Shown in pieces: positions 1 through 8,781 of a stretch of DNA of 64,000 bases; the stretch's first letter is position 1, and every line of letters starts with the position of its first letter. Made by a program: the position numbers and the translations under genes. Under the pieces are notes generated by a model that was not told the origin of the DNA, ran no database searches, and saw only the letters and a list, made by a program, of their open reading frames with translations. The DNA is taken from contig CANMRM010000001.1 of assembly GCA_947500295.1 (NCBI GenBank), forward strand, positions 1,488,001 to 1,552,000. The letters are read 5' to 3'. Source of the stretch: an uncultured Kordiimonas sp. (GTDB lineage Bacteria; Pseudomonadota; Alphaproteobacteria; Sphingomonadales; Kordiimonadaceae).

Positions 1-1
1 C

Positions 2-625
2 GCTCGGGAACTGGTGGATGACTATAATATCGGCCGTGTTATTGCCCGGCCATTCCTGGGTGAAAGCGGCGAATATGAACGAACCGGAAACCGCCGCGAC
101 ATAGCAACACCACCGCACGCACCAACCTTGCTGGACCGGTTGACAGCGGAGGGCCGGGAAGTGATTTCCGTCGGGAAAATCGCCGATATTTTTGCCCATC
201 GCGGCCTGACAAAAAAAGTGAAGGCAAACGGCCTCGACGGGCTGTTTGACCTCAGCCTGGACATGCAAAAAGATGCACAGGATGGCTCGCTGACCTTTGT
301 CAATTTTGTAGATTTTGATCAATCATTTGGCCATCGCCGCAATGTGGCCGGTTATGCTGCGGCGCTTGAGTATTTCGATACAAGGTTGCCTGAGTTTCTC
401 GAAAAGATGGCGCCCGATGACCTGGTTATTCTGACAGCGGATCATGGTTGCGATCCAACGTGGCCCGGCAGCGATCACACGCGCGAATTTGTGCCGTTTG
501 TTGCCTATGGGCCAAACTTCATTAAGGGCAGTGGTGGTAGGCGAAATAGTTTTGCAGATATCGGCCAGACGATCGCCAAGCACCTTGGAATTGCGCCGCT
601 TGCTGAAGGTGAGAGTGCGATTTAG
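2..625 (+). CDS. deoB: Phosphopentomutase, C-terminal part (truncated by window edge)
   Basis: Phosphopentomutase interconverts (deoxy)ribose 1-phosphate and 5-phosphate in nucleoside salvage in the cytoplasm. The reading frame is open from base 2 and the N-terminal half lies outside the window. Visible family features are [11 protein letters not shown] at the left edge, the [13 protein letters not shown] segment (metal ligands Asp and His) and the [18 protein letters not shown] segment, which carries the DHG and DHTRE metal-binding residues of the alkaline-phosphatase superfamily. The stop at 623-625 is 33 bases from the next start, so it may be co-transcribed with the S1/P1 nuclease. Identification is firm; the start cannot be seen. 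Confidence 0.95.
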   Translation, partial: ARELVDDYNIGRVIARPFLGESGEYERTGNRRDIATPPHAPTLLDRLTAEGREVISVGKIADIFAHRGLTKKVKANGLDGLFDLSLDMQKDAQDGSLTFVNFVDFDQSFGHRRNVAGYAAALEYFDTRLPEFLEKMAPDDLVILTADHGCDPTWPGSDHTREFVPFVAYGPNFIKGSGGRRNSFADIGQTIAKHLGIAPLAEGESAI

Positions 626-658
626 ATCTTTTTAGAACTGGTATAAGGGGAGAATACC

Positions 659-1441
659 ATGCGTTTGTTGACCGTTGTTATTATGGCAGTTTTGTTTGCC
701 GCGGCCCCCGCAACTGCATACGGCCCGACGGGACATCGTGTGATTGCGGAACTCGCGTATGGATATCTGACACCTGACGCGCGCGCTGCCGTTGACGCAA
801 TTCTTGGTGACGAGTTTCTGGCAGAAGCTGCAACCATGCCGGATGAAATGAGATCCAACCCGGATGAGTTCTGGCGGGTGGAGGCAAACCCGTATCACTA
901 CATCAATGTCCCTTCCGGCGTGAGCTATGAGGAAAGTGAAAAAAACCCTGCGGGCGATGCCCTTACAGCGCTTGAAACATTCACCAGTGTTTTAACGGAC
1001 GAGTCTGCGAGTGCCGATGAAAAGCGGCGCGCGCTATGGTTTGTTGTTCATCTTGTCGGCGACTTGCATCAACCCCTTCATGTTGGCCACCCGGAGGACC
1101 GGGGCGGCAACTGGGTTGAAGTTGTGTTCATGGAAGAACTGACCAACCTTCACCGGTTGTGGGACGAGCATCTCATTCAGCACCAGCGGCTCTCTTTTAC
1201 AGAATGGACGCGGTTCCTGGAGCGCAAAATCAAGCCCGCGCATATAGAAGAGTGGCAACAAGCCAAGCCGATTGACTGGGTGCATGAAGATCTTGTGCTG
1301 CGCGACGACATCTATGCGAACAGCACCGGCATTCTTTCATGGGATTACGTTTACAAGTACACGCCACTCATCAAAAGCCAGTTGTCAAAAGGCGGTGTGC
1401 GCCTTGCCGGCTATTTGAATGAGATATTCAAAAAACAGTAA
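659..1441 (+). CDS. Secreted S1/P1-type nuclease
   Basis: Zinc-dependent nuclease of the S1/P1 family, expected to cleave single-stranded DNA or RNA to 5'-nucleotides in the periplasm or outside the cell. A signal peptide covers residues 1-20 (ends PATA). The full set of trinuclear zinc ligands can be placed: His26, Asp62, His80, His131, Asp135, His141, His165 and Asp169. The usual mature N-terminal Trp is Tyr21 here (AYGPTGH instead of AWGxxGH). Length (260 residues) is normal. It starts 33 bases after deoB and is followed 47 bases later by a phosphatase lipoprotein, which suggests a nucleic-acid degradation role. Substrate preference cannot be read from sequence. Confidence 0.9.
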   Translation: MRLLTVVIMAVLFAAAPATAYGPTGHRVIAELAYGYLTPDARAAVDAILGDEFLAEAATMPDEMRSNPDEFWRVEANPYHYINVPSGVSYEESEKNPAGDALTALETFTSVLTDESASADEKRRALWFVVHLVGDLHQPLHVGHPEDRGGNWVEVVFMEELTNLHRLWDEHLIQHQRLSFTEWTRFLERKIKPAHIEEWQQAKPIDWVHEDLVLRDDIYANSTGILSWDYVYKYTPLIKSQLSKGGVRLAGYLNEIFKKQ

Positions 1442-1488
1442 TTTCCCCGTGCTTAATTGCTTGGAGCTGCCAACAAGGGGACGGGATC

Positions 1489-2613
1489 ATGCATTATAGA
1501 CATCTGTTCGTTGCCGCCATGTTGGGCCTGTCTGCCTGTTCCCATCAGGTCTTGGATGTTGAGCATGAGATTCAGTCGCCCGGGCAGGGCGAAGCCATGC
1601 TCTTTCCGCTGCCGGACAGGTCAAGCATTCTGACAACGATTGCATTTGGCTCCTGCGCTGACGAGGAGCTGCCCCAACCCATCTGGTCCGTGATTGCCGC
1701 AGAAAAGCCTGACCTCTTCCTCTTTGTCGGAGACAATGTGTATGCGGACAGGAATCGGGGAGAAATGGTTGAAGAATTCACGCGGGCCGAGCTTGAGTTT
1801 GCCTATGGGCTTTTAAGCCGACACCCTGATTTTTCACCTTTTCGCGCACAAACACCGATGCTGGCGACATGGGATGACCATGACTTTGGCAAAAATGATG
1901 GCGGTGTAGAGTTTTCCCTCAAGGCCGACGCAAAAGAACTCATGCTGGAAACTCTTGGCATGCCTCAAGACGAAGCGATGCCGACGCGGCCGGGTGTATA
2001 CCATTCGGCATATTTCGGCGAAGGGGACCAACTGCTGCAGGTTATCATGCTGGACACACGCTGGTTCCGCTCATCGCTCAAGGACTCGGATGAACCAGGC
2101 ACCATTGGCAAAGAGCGTTACGTGCCTGACAGTGACCCAACCAAAACCATGCTGGGTGACGCACAGTGGGCGTGGTTGGCGGCGGAACTCAGAAAACCCG
2201 CCGCTCTCCGGCTTCTTGTTTCATCGATACAGGTAATTGCAGACGGCCATGGATGGGAGGCCTGGCGTACCATGCCCCACGAAAGAGAGCGTCTTTATGA
2301 GCTGATCCGTCAAACCGGTTCCGACAACATGGTTATCCTTTCTGGCGACCGGCATGTAGGTGGCCTGTACCAAACCAGACTGGATGGCAACACTGTCCTG
2401 AGCGAAATTACCTCGAGCTCGCTTAATTTGCCCTGGACACTTTGGAATCCAGGCAAGGACAGGGTGGAAGAAACCGGCCCCTATCAAGTGGGAGACCTCG
2501 TTGGTCACGAAAATTATGGCGTTCTTTCGGTGGATTGGTCGAAACGCGCTGTCAAACTTGATTTGAATGGTCCGGACGGCAGTCCGGTGCGCACACTGGA
2601 TGTCGCATTTTAG
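1489..2613 (+). CDS. PhoD-like alkaline phosphatase/phosphodiesterase lipoprotein
   Basis: Calcineurin-like metallophosphatase of the PhoD-like family, likely releasing phosphate from phosphoesters at the cell envelope. The N-terminus is a lipoprotein signal (lipobox LSAC, lipidated Cys17). Family motifs appear in order: FGSCAD, GDNVYAD, WDDHDFGKNDGG, LDTRWFRS and near the C-terminus SGDRHVGGLY, which supply Asp, Asn and His metal ligands. Length is 374 residues. It follows the nuclease on the same strand and precedes a TonB-dependent receptor. The substrate is not known; a 5'-nucleotide or phosphodiester product of the nuclease is a plausible guess from context. Confidence 0.85.
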   Translation: MHYRHLFVAAMLGLSACSHQVLDVEHEIQSPGQGEAMLFPLPDRSSILTTIAFGSCADEELPQPIWSVIAAEKPDLFLFVGDNVYADRNRGEMVEEFTRAELEFAYGLLSRHPDFSPFRAQTPMLATWDDHDFGKNDGGVEFSLKADAKELMLETLGMPQDEAMPTRPGVYHSAYFGEGDQLLQVIMLDTRWFRSSLKDSDEPGTIGKERYVPDSDPTKTMLGDAQWAWLAAELRKPAALRLLVSSIQVIADGHGWEAWRTMPHERERLYELIRQTGSDNMVILSGDRHVGGLYQTRLDGNTVLSEITSSSLNLPWTLWNPGKDRVEETGPYQVGDLVGHENYGVLSVDWSKRAVKLDLNGPDGSPVRTLDVAF

Positions 2614-2892
2614 CAACAGGTTTTGCTGATTTACACAACATTCCAATTTACGCTTCAACGATTCTTGACAGTTTCGTCAAAAAACTGAAAAGAAACGCCA
2701 CTACAAGGATGCCGCAAGCAAGCGTTTATGCGGGTTTTCAGCCACCCTTGACCTTTTAGTCAAGATTTGGTGAGGTGTTGGCTGGGGTTTAGTGTGAAAC
2801 TTAAAAAAACGACCTCTCTATAGAGGTGAATTATGGGGGTATACCGCCACGTCCTGTGACTGGTTTGCAACCATCTTAACGGAGCTAAGGGA
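2614..2892 (+). promoter_or_regulatory. Long leader region of the TonB receptor with two small inverted repeats
   Basis: The 279-base gap upstream of the receptor holds two perfect short inverted repeats: CTTGAC/GTCAAG with a 6-base spacer at 2747-2764, and ACCTCT/AGAGGT with a 4-base loop at 2812-2827, about 65 bases before the start codon. They could be a regulator site and a leader hairpin. No convincing -35/-10 pair was assigned. Confidence 0.3.
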
Positions 2893-5800
2893 ATGAATCG
2901 CCTATTTAAGACTACTTTGTGTAGTGGTGTTGCGCTCGCTGCCATGGCAGCGTCCGTTCCAGCCATCTCACAGGAAATTACGTCGGCCATTCGTGGTACG
3001 GTTACGACACCGGCAGGCAACGCCGCAGCGGGTTACACCGTCGTTGTTACCGATACTCGGACTGGCGCGGCATCAACAGCCACAACCAATGCCAACGGCG
3101 CGTTCAGCGTTCGCGGTCTGACGGTTGGTGGACCGTACACAATTCGTGTTACCGGCGGCCAGTATGAAGACTTTCTGATTACAGAAGTTTTCACCAGTCT
3201 GTCCGGTACCTCGAGCTTCAACATCGCGTTGCAGGATGCGCAGGCAAACATCGAAGAAATCGTCGTGGTAGCCAGCGCCGCTTCTGTGACCAATCTTGCG
3301 ATTGGACCGGGTACAGCATTTAACCTTGAGCAGATCCAGAACCTGCCTTCAATCAGCCGTCAGGTCCGTGACATCATCCGGATTGACCCGCGTGTGAACA
3401 TCGGCCGCTCTAACGGTGGTGAAGGTTCCGGCATCAACTGTGCTGGCTCCTCGAACCGGATTAACTCCTTCACCATTGATGGTGTTCGCGCGGCGGATCC
3501 ATTTGGTCTGAACGCGTCTGGTAACCTGGCGCGTAGCACGTTCCCAATTCCGTTCGACAGTATCTCGGCTGCTTCTGTTGAGTTCTCGCCTGTCGACGTT
3601 GAATATGGTCAGTTTACGGGCTGTAACGTGAACGTTGTTACCAAGTCTGGCTCAAACGAGTTCCACGGTTCTGCGTTCTTCCTCTACAACAGCGACAGCC
3701 TCTCCGGTTCAGACATTGATGGTGTTGACCAAACAGGCGGCGCAAGCTTTGATCGTTACAACTGGGGTGCGGAACTCGGCGGTCCGGTAATCGAAGACAA
3801 AATCTTCTTCTACTTCTCCTACGAAGAAACTGACACGTCAGACATTCAGGAAGAAGGCCCGGCAGAAGCTGGCTTTTCTGACCCAAGTAACTTCAGCCTC
3901 GATGAAGTTAACCGCATCCGCGACATTCTTATTAACCAGTATGGACGTGACCCTGGTGACATCGTTCGTACGCTTCCAAACACAAGCGTTCGTTACTTTG
4001 GTCGCCTTGACTGGGTGATCAACGATAATCATCGTTTTGAAGCTACATACAGCCGCCTGGAAGAAGATCGCATCCTTGGTGACGACATCGACACCGGCCG
4101 CGGCAACTTCACTTTCTCTGACAACTTCCAACAGCGTGGTTCGGTTTCCGATACATATGCCTTCCGCCTGTTCTCGAACTGGACAGAGAACTTCTCCACA
4201 GAGCTTCGTTTGTCCCGTAACGACATTGGCGATATCCAGAGCCCTGTTGGTGGTGGTGAAGCCCAGACGGGCAACCCGATCCCGCGGATTTCCGTTGGTG
4301 GCTTTGGTAACGAGTTCTTTGGTCAGGACTTCACGTCCGGCCCGGGTACCTTCCGGAGTGCCAACCAGCTTGATACTCAAATTGACCAGATCAAAGCCAC
4401 TGCAAGCTATGTGACGGGTGACCACGAAATCACTTTCGGTTACGAGCTGGATAGCTTGGACGTGTTCAACCTGTTTATCATCAACGGTACAGGCAACATC
4501 TTCTTCAGCGACATTGATGCGCTTGAAGCTGGTACTGCCCGTGATATCCGGATCGGTGCTTCATTTACAGGCGATCCAAATGATGCTGCGGCGATCTTCC
4601 AGCGTGACATCCATACTCTCTATGTACAGGATGAGTGGCAGGTAACCGGCGACTTTACGCTGACAGCCGGCCTGCGCTATGACTTCTATAAGTCCAGCGA
4701 CCAGCCGCTGACCAACCCGTCGTTCAACGCCCGCTACGGCTTCGACAATACGCAGGCCTTTGACGGTCTTGATGCCCTGCAGCCGCGTATTGGTTTCAGC
4801 TGGCAGCTGCCTGAAGACAGCTTTGGCGACACGACGATTACTGGTGGTTTCGCGACCTTCTCAGGTGGTGACCCGACCGTATGGTTCGCGAACTCGTTCC
4901 AGAACTTTGGTGGTGCACTTGGCATCGGTACAGCAGCAAGCTGTGACGCCGCCGACCTCAATGTCTTGGCTGGCGGTACCTTCAACGGTATCCCACAATG
5001 TGCGATTGATGCGGCTCAGCAGCAGGCTCAGGAGTTTGGCGCCGCCGTTGCGGTTACCGACCCTGACTTTAAGCTGCCGACGCAAAACCGCTTTAGCATT
5101 GGCATAACTCACTTTACCTCCGGCACCGGGATTGATTTCTTCGATGACTGGCAGGTTAAACTGGATGTGATTTACAGTGATCAGGTAAATGCACCTGACT
5201 TTGTAGACATCTCGCTGACACAAGTTGGAACAGCACCTGATGGGCGTCCAATCTTTGAACAGATTGATCCGTCGCAAGCTGGCTGTAACGCAACGTTTGT
5301 TGGTATTCGCGAAGGCTTCAGCAATGTTACGCCAGAATGTGTTCGCGGTTTTGAACCGGGTGACACGTTTGAGGACCTCCGTCCGGGTAGTGACGCTCAG
5401 GACATTGTTCTTACAAATGCCATCAATGGTGGTGGTCATCAGTTCTCCATCGCAGCACAGTTCCAGAAGGAATTTGAAGTAACAGACACAGGCACCATCG
5501 ACTTCCGCGCTGGGTACGCTTACTCAGACGCTGTTGTTGGTAACGCTGGTACATCGTCTACTGCGGGTTCAAACTTTGAAGAAGTGACAACGTCTAACTT
5601 CAACAACGTTCCTCTCGGTACTTCGGCGTTCAACAACAAACACAACATCACGGTCGGTGTGACTTACCGCGAAGAGTTCTTTGAAGATCTGGCAACAACC
5701 TTCACCGCCTTCTTCCGTGCGCGGTCTGGTCGTCCACTGTCGTATGTGTTTGATGCGAACACTTCACGGAACACGTTTGGTGACTCCGATGCAGAGGCGC

Positions 5801-6249
5801 GGAGCCTGCTCTACATTCCAACTGGTCCGAATGACCCGCTGGTGAATTTTGCAGATGGCTTTGATACTGATGCCTTCTTCAACTTCGTCAATGCCAACGG
5901 TCTTGATGAGTTTGCTGGTGAAATCATTGAGCGGACAACTGATGAGCAGCAATGGACTGCAGACCTTGATCTGCGCTTCCAGCAAGAGCTGCCTGGTTTG
6001 GGCTTCTTTGATGATGACAAGTTCCTGTTGTTCATCGACTTCGAGAACTTCCTGAACTTTGTTGACAGTGGTGCTGGCAAACAGCAGTTCATCCAGTCGG
6101 GTGACGTTGGAGAAGGTATTTCGCTTGTTGGTGCGACGATCAACGCGGACAATACCTTCAACTTCAACTCATTCACAGCGCCTACTTCTTTTGTAGATGT
6201 TGACGACACACTGTGGCGGATCAACCTCGGTATCCGTTACCAGTTCTAG
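2893..6249 (+). CDS. Oar-like TonB-dependent outer-membrane receptor
   Basis: Very large (1118 residues) TonB-dependent transporter of the Oar-like class. After a signal peptide (residues 1-26, ending PAISQ) comes a carboxypeptidase-regulatory-like beta-sandwich (about 27-115, beginning SAIRGTVTTPAGNAAAGY), then a plug domain (about 135-255, with the FTIDGVRAADPFG segment) and a long beta-barrel ending in an aromatic C-terminal strand (IRYQF). Start chosen for the AAGGGA ribosome site just before it. Codon choice is strongly biased (AAC, TTC, GGT, CGT), unlike its neighbours, which suggests very high expression. The ligand is unknown. Next to a nuclease and a phosphatase it may import nucleic-acid breakdown products, but Oar-like receptors are also used for peptides and glycans. 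Confidence 0.9.
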   Translation: MNRLFKTTLCSGVALAAMAASVPAISQEITSAIRGTVTTPAGNAAAGYTVVVTDTRTGAASTATTNANGAFSVRGLTVGGPYTIRVTGGQYEDFLITEVFTSLSGTSSFNIALQDAQANIEEIVVVASAASVTNLAIGPGTAFNLEQIQNLPSISRQVRDIIRIDPRVNIGRSNGGEGSGINCAGSSNRINSFTIDGVRAADPFGLNASGNLARSTFPIPFDSISAASVEFSPVDVEYGQFTGCNVNVVTKSGSNEFHGSAFFLYNSDSLSGSDIDGVDQTGGASFDRYNWGAELGGPVIEDKIFFYFSYEETDTSDIQEEGPAEAGFSDPSNFSLDEVNRIRDILINQYGRDPGDIVRTLPNTSVRYFGRLDWVINDNHRFEATYSRLEEDRILGDDIDTGRGNFTFSDNFQQRGSVSDTYAFRLFSNWTENFSTELRLSRNDIGDIQSPVGGGEAQTGNPIPRISVGGFGNEFFGQDFTSGPGTFRSANQLDTQIDQIKATASYVTGDHEITFGYELDSLDVFNLFIINGTGNIFFSDIDALEAGTARDIRIGASFTGDPNDAAAIFQRDIHTLYVQDEWQVTGDFTLTAGLRYDFYKSSDQPLTNPSFNARYGFDNTQAFDGLDALQPRIGFSWQLPEDSFGDTTITGGFATFSGGDPTVWFANSFQNFGGALGIGTAASCDAADLNVLAGGTFNGIPQCAIDAAQQQAQEFGAAVAVTDPDFKLPTQNRFSIGITHFTSGTGIDFFDDWQVKLDVIYSDQVNAPDFVDISLTQVGTAPDGRPIFEQIDPSQAGCNATFVGIREGFSNVTPECVRGFEPGDTFEDLRPGSDAQDIVLTNAINGGGHQFSIAAQFQKEFEVTDTGTIDFRAGYAYSDAVVGNAGTSSTAGSNFEEVTTSNFNNVPLGTSAFNNKHNITVGVTYREEFFEDLATTFTAFFRARSGRPLSYVFDANTSRNTFGDSDAEARSLLYIPTGPNDPLVNFADGFDTDAFFNFVNANGLDEFAGEIIERTTDEQQWTADLDLRFQQELPGLGFFDDDKFLLFIDFENFLNFVDSGAGKQQFIQSGDVGEGISLVGATINADNTFNFNSFTAPTSFVDVDDTLWRINLGIRYQF

Positions 6250-6274
6250 GGTGACTTGACCTGAGAAGATTTGG

Positions 6275-6304
6275 CGCCCGGGTCCTGCCCGGGCGTCTTT
6301 TTTT
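6275..6304 (+). terminator. Rho-independent terminator after the TonB receptor
   Basis: Perfect 8-bp stem CGCCCGGG/CCCGGGCG (6275-6282 and 6288-6295) with loop TCCTG, followed by TCTTTTTTT. It lies 25 bases past the receptor stop codon. Confidence 0.9.
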
Positions 6305-6412
6305 GCCATAGTTCGAAGACTGCACTTGTATCCGTCACTTTGTGGCTGTTGATGCGAGGTGAATTGTGGCACATGAGGAATACAGGCATGATGCCTGACA
6401 GAGGGACAGGGC

Positions 6413-7054
6413 ATGAACCGACCAGCCGATAATGAAGCGGCACATAAAGCCAGTATCAGGCGTGAGAATGTCGCCAAAATTCTTGCTGCTGCCGAAAGTG
6501 TGTTTGCTGAAAAAGGGTTCAAGGGCGCGAGCGTTGGGCTGATTGCCGAGCGAGCCAATGTTCCAAAACCCAACGTCTACTATTATTTCGGCAACAAGGA
6601 AGAACTCTACCGCCGGGTGATTGAAGACGTATGCTCCATATGGCTGCATGCTGCAGACACCTTTGACGTGACAGACGATCCAGCAAAGGCGATTGGCCGT
6701 TATGTTGCTGCAAAGATGGATTTGGCCCGAGAACGCCCAAATGGTTCTAAACTGTGGGCTATTGAGATGGCTTCCGGGGCACCATTTCTTCAGGAATATC
6801 TTTCAAGCACCGTAAAACCCTGGCTGATCAGTCGGGAGGCTGTGCTGCAGAAGTGGATTGGTGAGGGCCGTTTGAAGCCCATGAATACGCGCTATTTCCT
6901 CTATATGATTTGGGCCACAACCCAGAACTATGCGGATTTCGAAGCGCAGATTAATGTGATGAATGATGGGCAGCCCCTGTCGGACGAACAATTTGAGGAA
7001 GCCAAAGTCAGTGTTATTGACATGGTGCTGAAAAGCGCCGGCATTGCACCCTGA
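6413..7054 (+). CDS. TetR-family regulator, RutR-like
   Basis: TetR transcriptional repressor of 213 residues. The N-terminal helix-turn-helix runs from about residue 18 to 65 (AAESVFAEKGFKGASV, then PNVYYYFGNKEELY). The C-terminal ligand domain resembles RutR/YcdC: it contains a WATTQNYADFEAQI segment like the pyrimidine-binding region of that group. RutR of E. coli senses uracil and thymine. Start at the first ATG after a GAGGGACAGG ribosome site. It stands alone, after a strong terminator and convergent with the sulfatase-like gene. Because deoB, a nuclease and a phosphatase lie just upstream, pyrimidine sensing would make sense, but this is inference. Confidence 0.8.
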   Translation: MNRPADNEAAHKASIRRENVAKILAAAESVFAEKGFKGASVGLIAERANVPKPNVYYYFGNKEELYRRVIEDVCSIWLHAADTFDVTDDPAKAIGRYVAAKMDLARERPNGSKLWAIEMASGAPFLQEYLSSTVKPWLISREAVLQKWIGEGRLKPMNTRYFLYMIWATTQNYADFEAQINVMNDGQPLSDEQFEEAKVSVIDMVLKSAGIAP

Positions 7055-7079
7055 CAAAGAGCCACTATTCCCACACCCC

Positions 7080-8777
7080 TTAAGGGCGCTTGCCGATCAT
7101 TCTCAAAAGCTGTTTTGCCGCTTCCAGTGTGCTCTGCTGGTCGCTTAAAGGGCTATGGTCTGCGGCAGGTACCAGGTACCCCTGATCATAATAGAAATCG
7201 AACCGCTCGCCTTCTTGCAGCAGGGCAAATCCATTGGGGAAGTCATAATCGCAGTTCGCCAGTATAACGGGCCGGTCTCTTTCCGGCTCAGCGTTCAGGG
7301 CGCCGATTGACTGTAAGATGAAATCACTTACATCGGTGTGCGACCGTATCGCTTCAGGTGCGGGCTCTGCACCGATTAGCAGAAACGGGACCTGAACCTG
7401 CTCGTCAGTCAGCCTGCTTGCGTGGCCAACTCTTCCTTCGCTTAAGAATTCTTCACCGTGGTCTGACGTGACGATTATGATCGTTTCACGCGTGATGGGC
7501 AGGGTTCTGGCGGTGTCCAGCAGCGTGCCGAGATTGCTGTCAAATTCTCGTATTGCTTCGACATACCGTTCTTCATTTGTGCGCCCCGGCACGTTGAGTG
7601 TGTCACTGTAGGGGTAGTGGGTACCCTGATAAAAAGCGAGGTGCATGGTTGGCTGATTGTGTGCCGGCCATGTCTGTATTTCAGTGACTGTTTGCGCGGT
7701 TACAGCTGAATCGTTTTCGAGTGCATCTTCACCTTCGGCAACCCAGCGCTTTGTTTCGGCAGGCAGAATGATATCGGACAAGTCATACCAGTCGAGCGAT
7801 GAGGATTCGGCGGTTGAAATGCGGTATCCCAATTGCAGAAGAGTTGGATAAAGGCCAACCGGACCCGACGCCCGGCGCGCTGTCCCGTAACTGGCGGCAA
7901 GTTCGCCCGTCAATAGTGTGTACATCGAAAAGTGCGTGCAGTTTGAGACGCTATAGTGGTTGAGAGAGAAGAAGCCATCAGCGCTTGCCCTTTTCAGGCT
8001 GGGGGCAAGGTCGAGGTTTTCTTGTAAATCCTTTGATCGCAAACTGTCGGCCACTATTAACAGAATGTTCGGCGCAGTCTCAAGATCGATATCGTTGAAT
8101 TGCCCGGCCGACAGTGGCGGCATGTCGGGTGTTGTTTCGGGCGATACCCTGTCTGAAAGGGCGAAGGGGTTTTTGTCCCGCGGTCCCAAAACAATGCCAA
8201 GCAGCTTGTTGGATTGATAGGGGTGAGGCGCCCAAAAAAACGGCAAGGTCCGACGAACCTGCAACACCTTTGCACTGCCTGCAAAATAAGCGGACGCATA
8301 AGTGAGCTGTGTTGTTCCAAACAACACCAGAAAAATCGCCACAGCCTTAAGTGGGGATAAATGCCGTGTCATGGACGAGTATCGTGCACTGATACCGACT
8401 GCGGCCACAAAAACCAGTGTTGCCATCAACAGGAGACCCGGCATCGACACGCCAATCTGCAGGCTGCTATTGTTTTGTGCCAGAAGACTGAGGACAAACA
8501 TATTGACGTGTAGGCCCGTCAAAAACTGGATGACTATCTCGAACAGCAACAAAACAGTGAAGGCGCCGAACACTATGCGCCCTAACCAGATGTTCGCCGC
8601 TGAAAGGGCTCCGCGCACTAAAATATAGGCCACTGCGATCGTGGCTCCATGCATAAGGGACAGGAATGCGCCACTGTCTGCCAAGGCTGCTCTCAAGCAT
8701 GCGAGGAAGACAAGCAAGCCGATGAGGCCGCTTTCAATAGGGTGAATGTCGAGGCCGGACTTCTGTTCGTCAGCCAA
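7080..8777 (-). CDS. Membrane-anchored sulfatase-fold protein (LtaS/YejM-like)
   Basis: About five transmembrane helices (residues 15-165) precede a periplasmic sulfatase/alkaline-phosphatase-fold domain (about 235-560). Fold motifs are NILLIVADSLRS (metal-binding Asp), HYSVSNCTHFSMYTLLTG around the nucleophile position (Cys280/Thr281), TSDHGEEF and VGHAS. The HYSxxNxT pattern resembles YejM/PbgA and LtaS-type proteins rather than true sulfatases, which carry C/S-x-P-x-R. It is likely a phospho- or phosphoglycerol-type transferase or a lipid-sensing relative. The start is a TTG 4 bases after the MFS stop with GAAGG at good spacing, so translation is probably coupled. Exact substrate unknown. 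Confidence 0.75.
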   Translation of the reverse strand: MADEQKSGLDIHPIESGLIGLLVFLACLRAALADSGAFLSLMHGATIAVAYILVRGALSAANIWLGRIVFGAFTVLLLFEIVIQFLTGLHVNMFVLSLLAQNNSSLQIGVSMPGLLLMATLVFVAAVGISARYSSMTRHLSPLKAVAIFLVLFGTTQLTYASAYFAGSAKVLQVRRTLPFFWAPHPYQSNKLLGIVLGPRDKNPFALSDRVSPETTPDMPPLSAGQFNDIDLETAPNILLIVADSLRSKDLQENLDLAPSLKRASADGFFSLNHYSVSNCTHFSMYTLLTGELAASYGTARRASGPVGLYPTLLQLGYRISTAESSSLDWYDLSDIILPAETKRWVAEGEDALENDSAVTAQTVTEIQTWPAHNQPTMHLAFYQGTHYPYSDTLNVPGRTNEERYVEAIREFDSNLGTLLDTARTLPITRETIIIVTSDHGEEFLSEGRVGHASRLTDEQVQVPFLLIGAEPAPEAIRSHTDVSDFILQSIGALNAEPERDRPVILANCDYDFPNGFALLQEGERFDFYYDQGYLVPAADHSPLSDQQSTLEAAKQLLRMIGKRP

Positions 8778-8781
8778 GCGA

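Noticed and set aside
3838-4425. Antisense open frames inside the TonB receptor
   Set aside because: They mirror the biased codons of the receptor and show no protein-like motifs.
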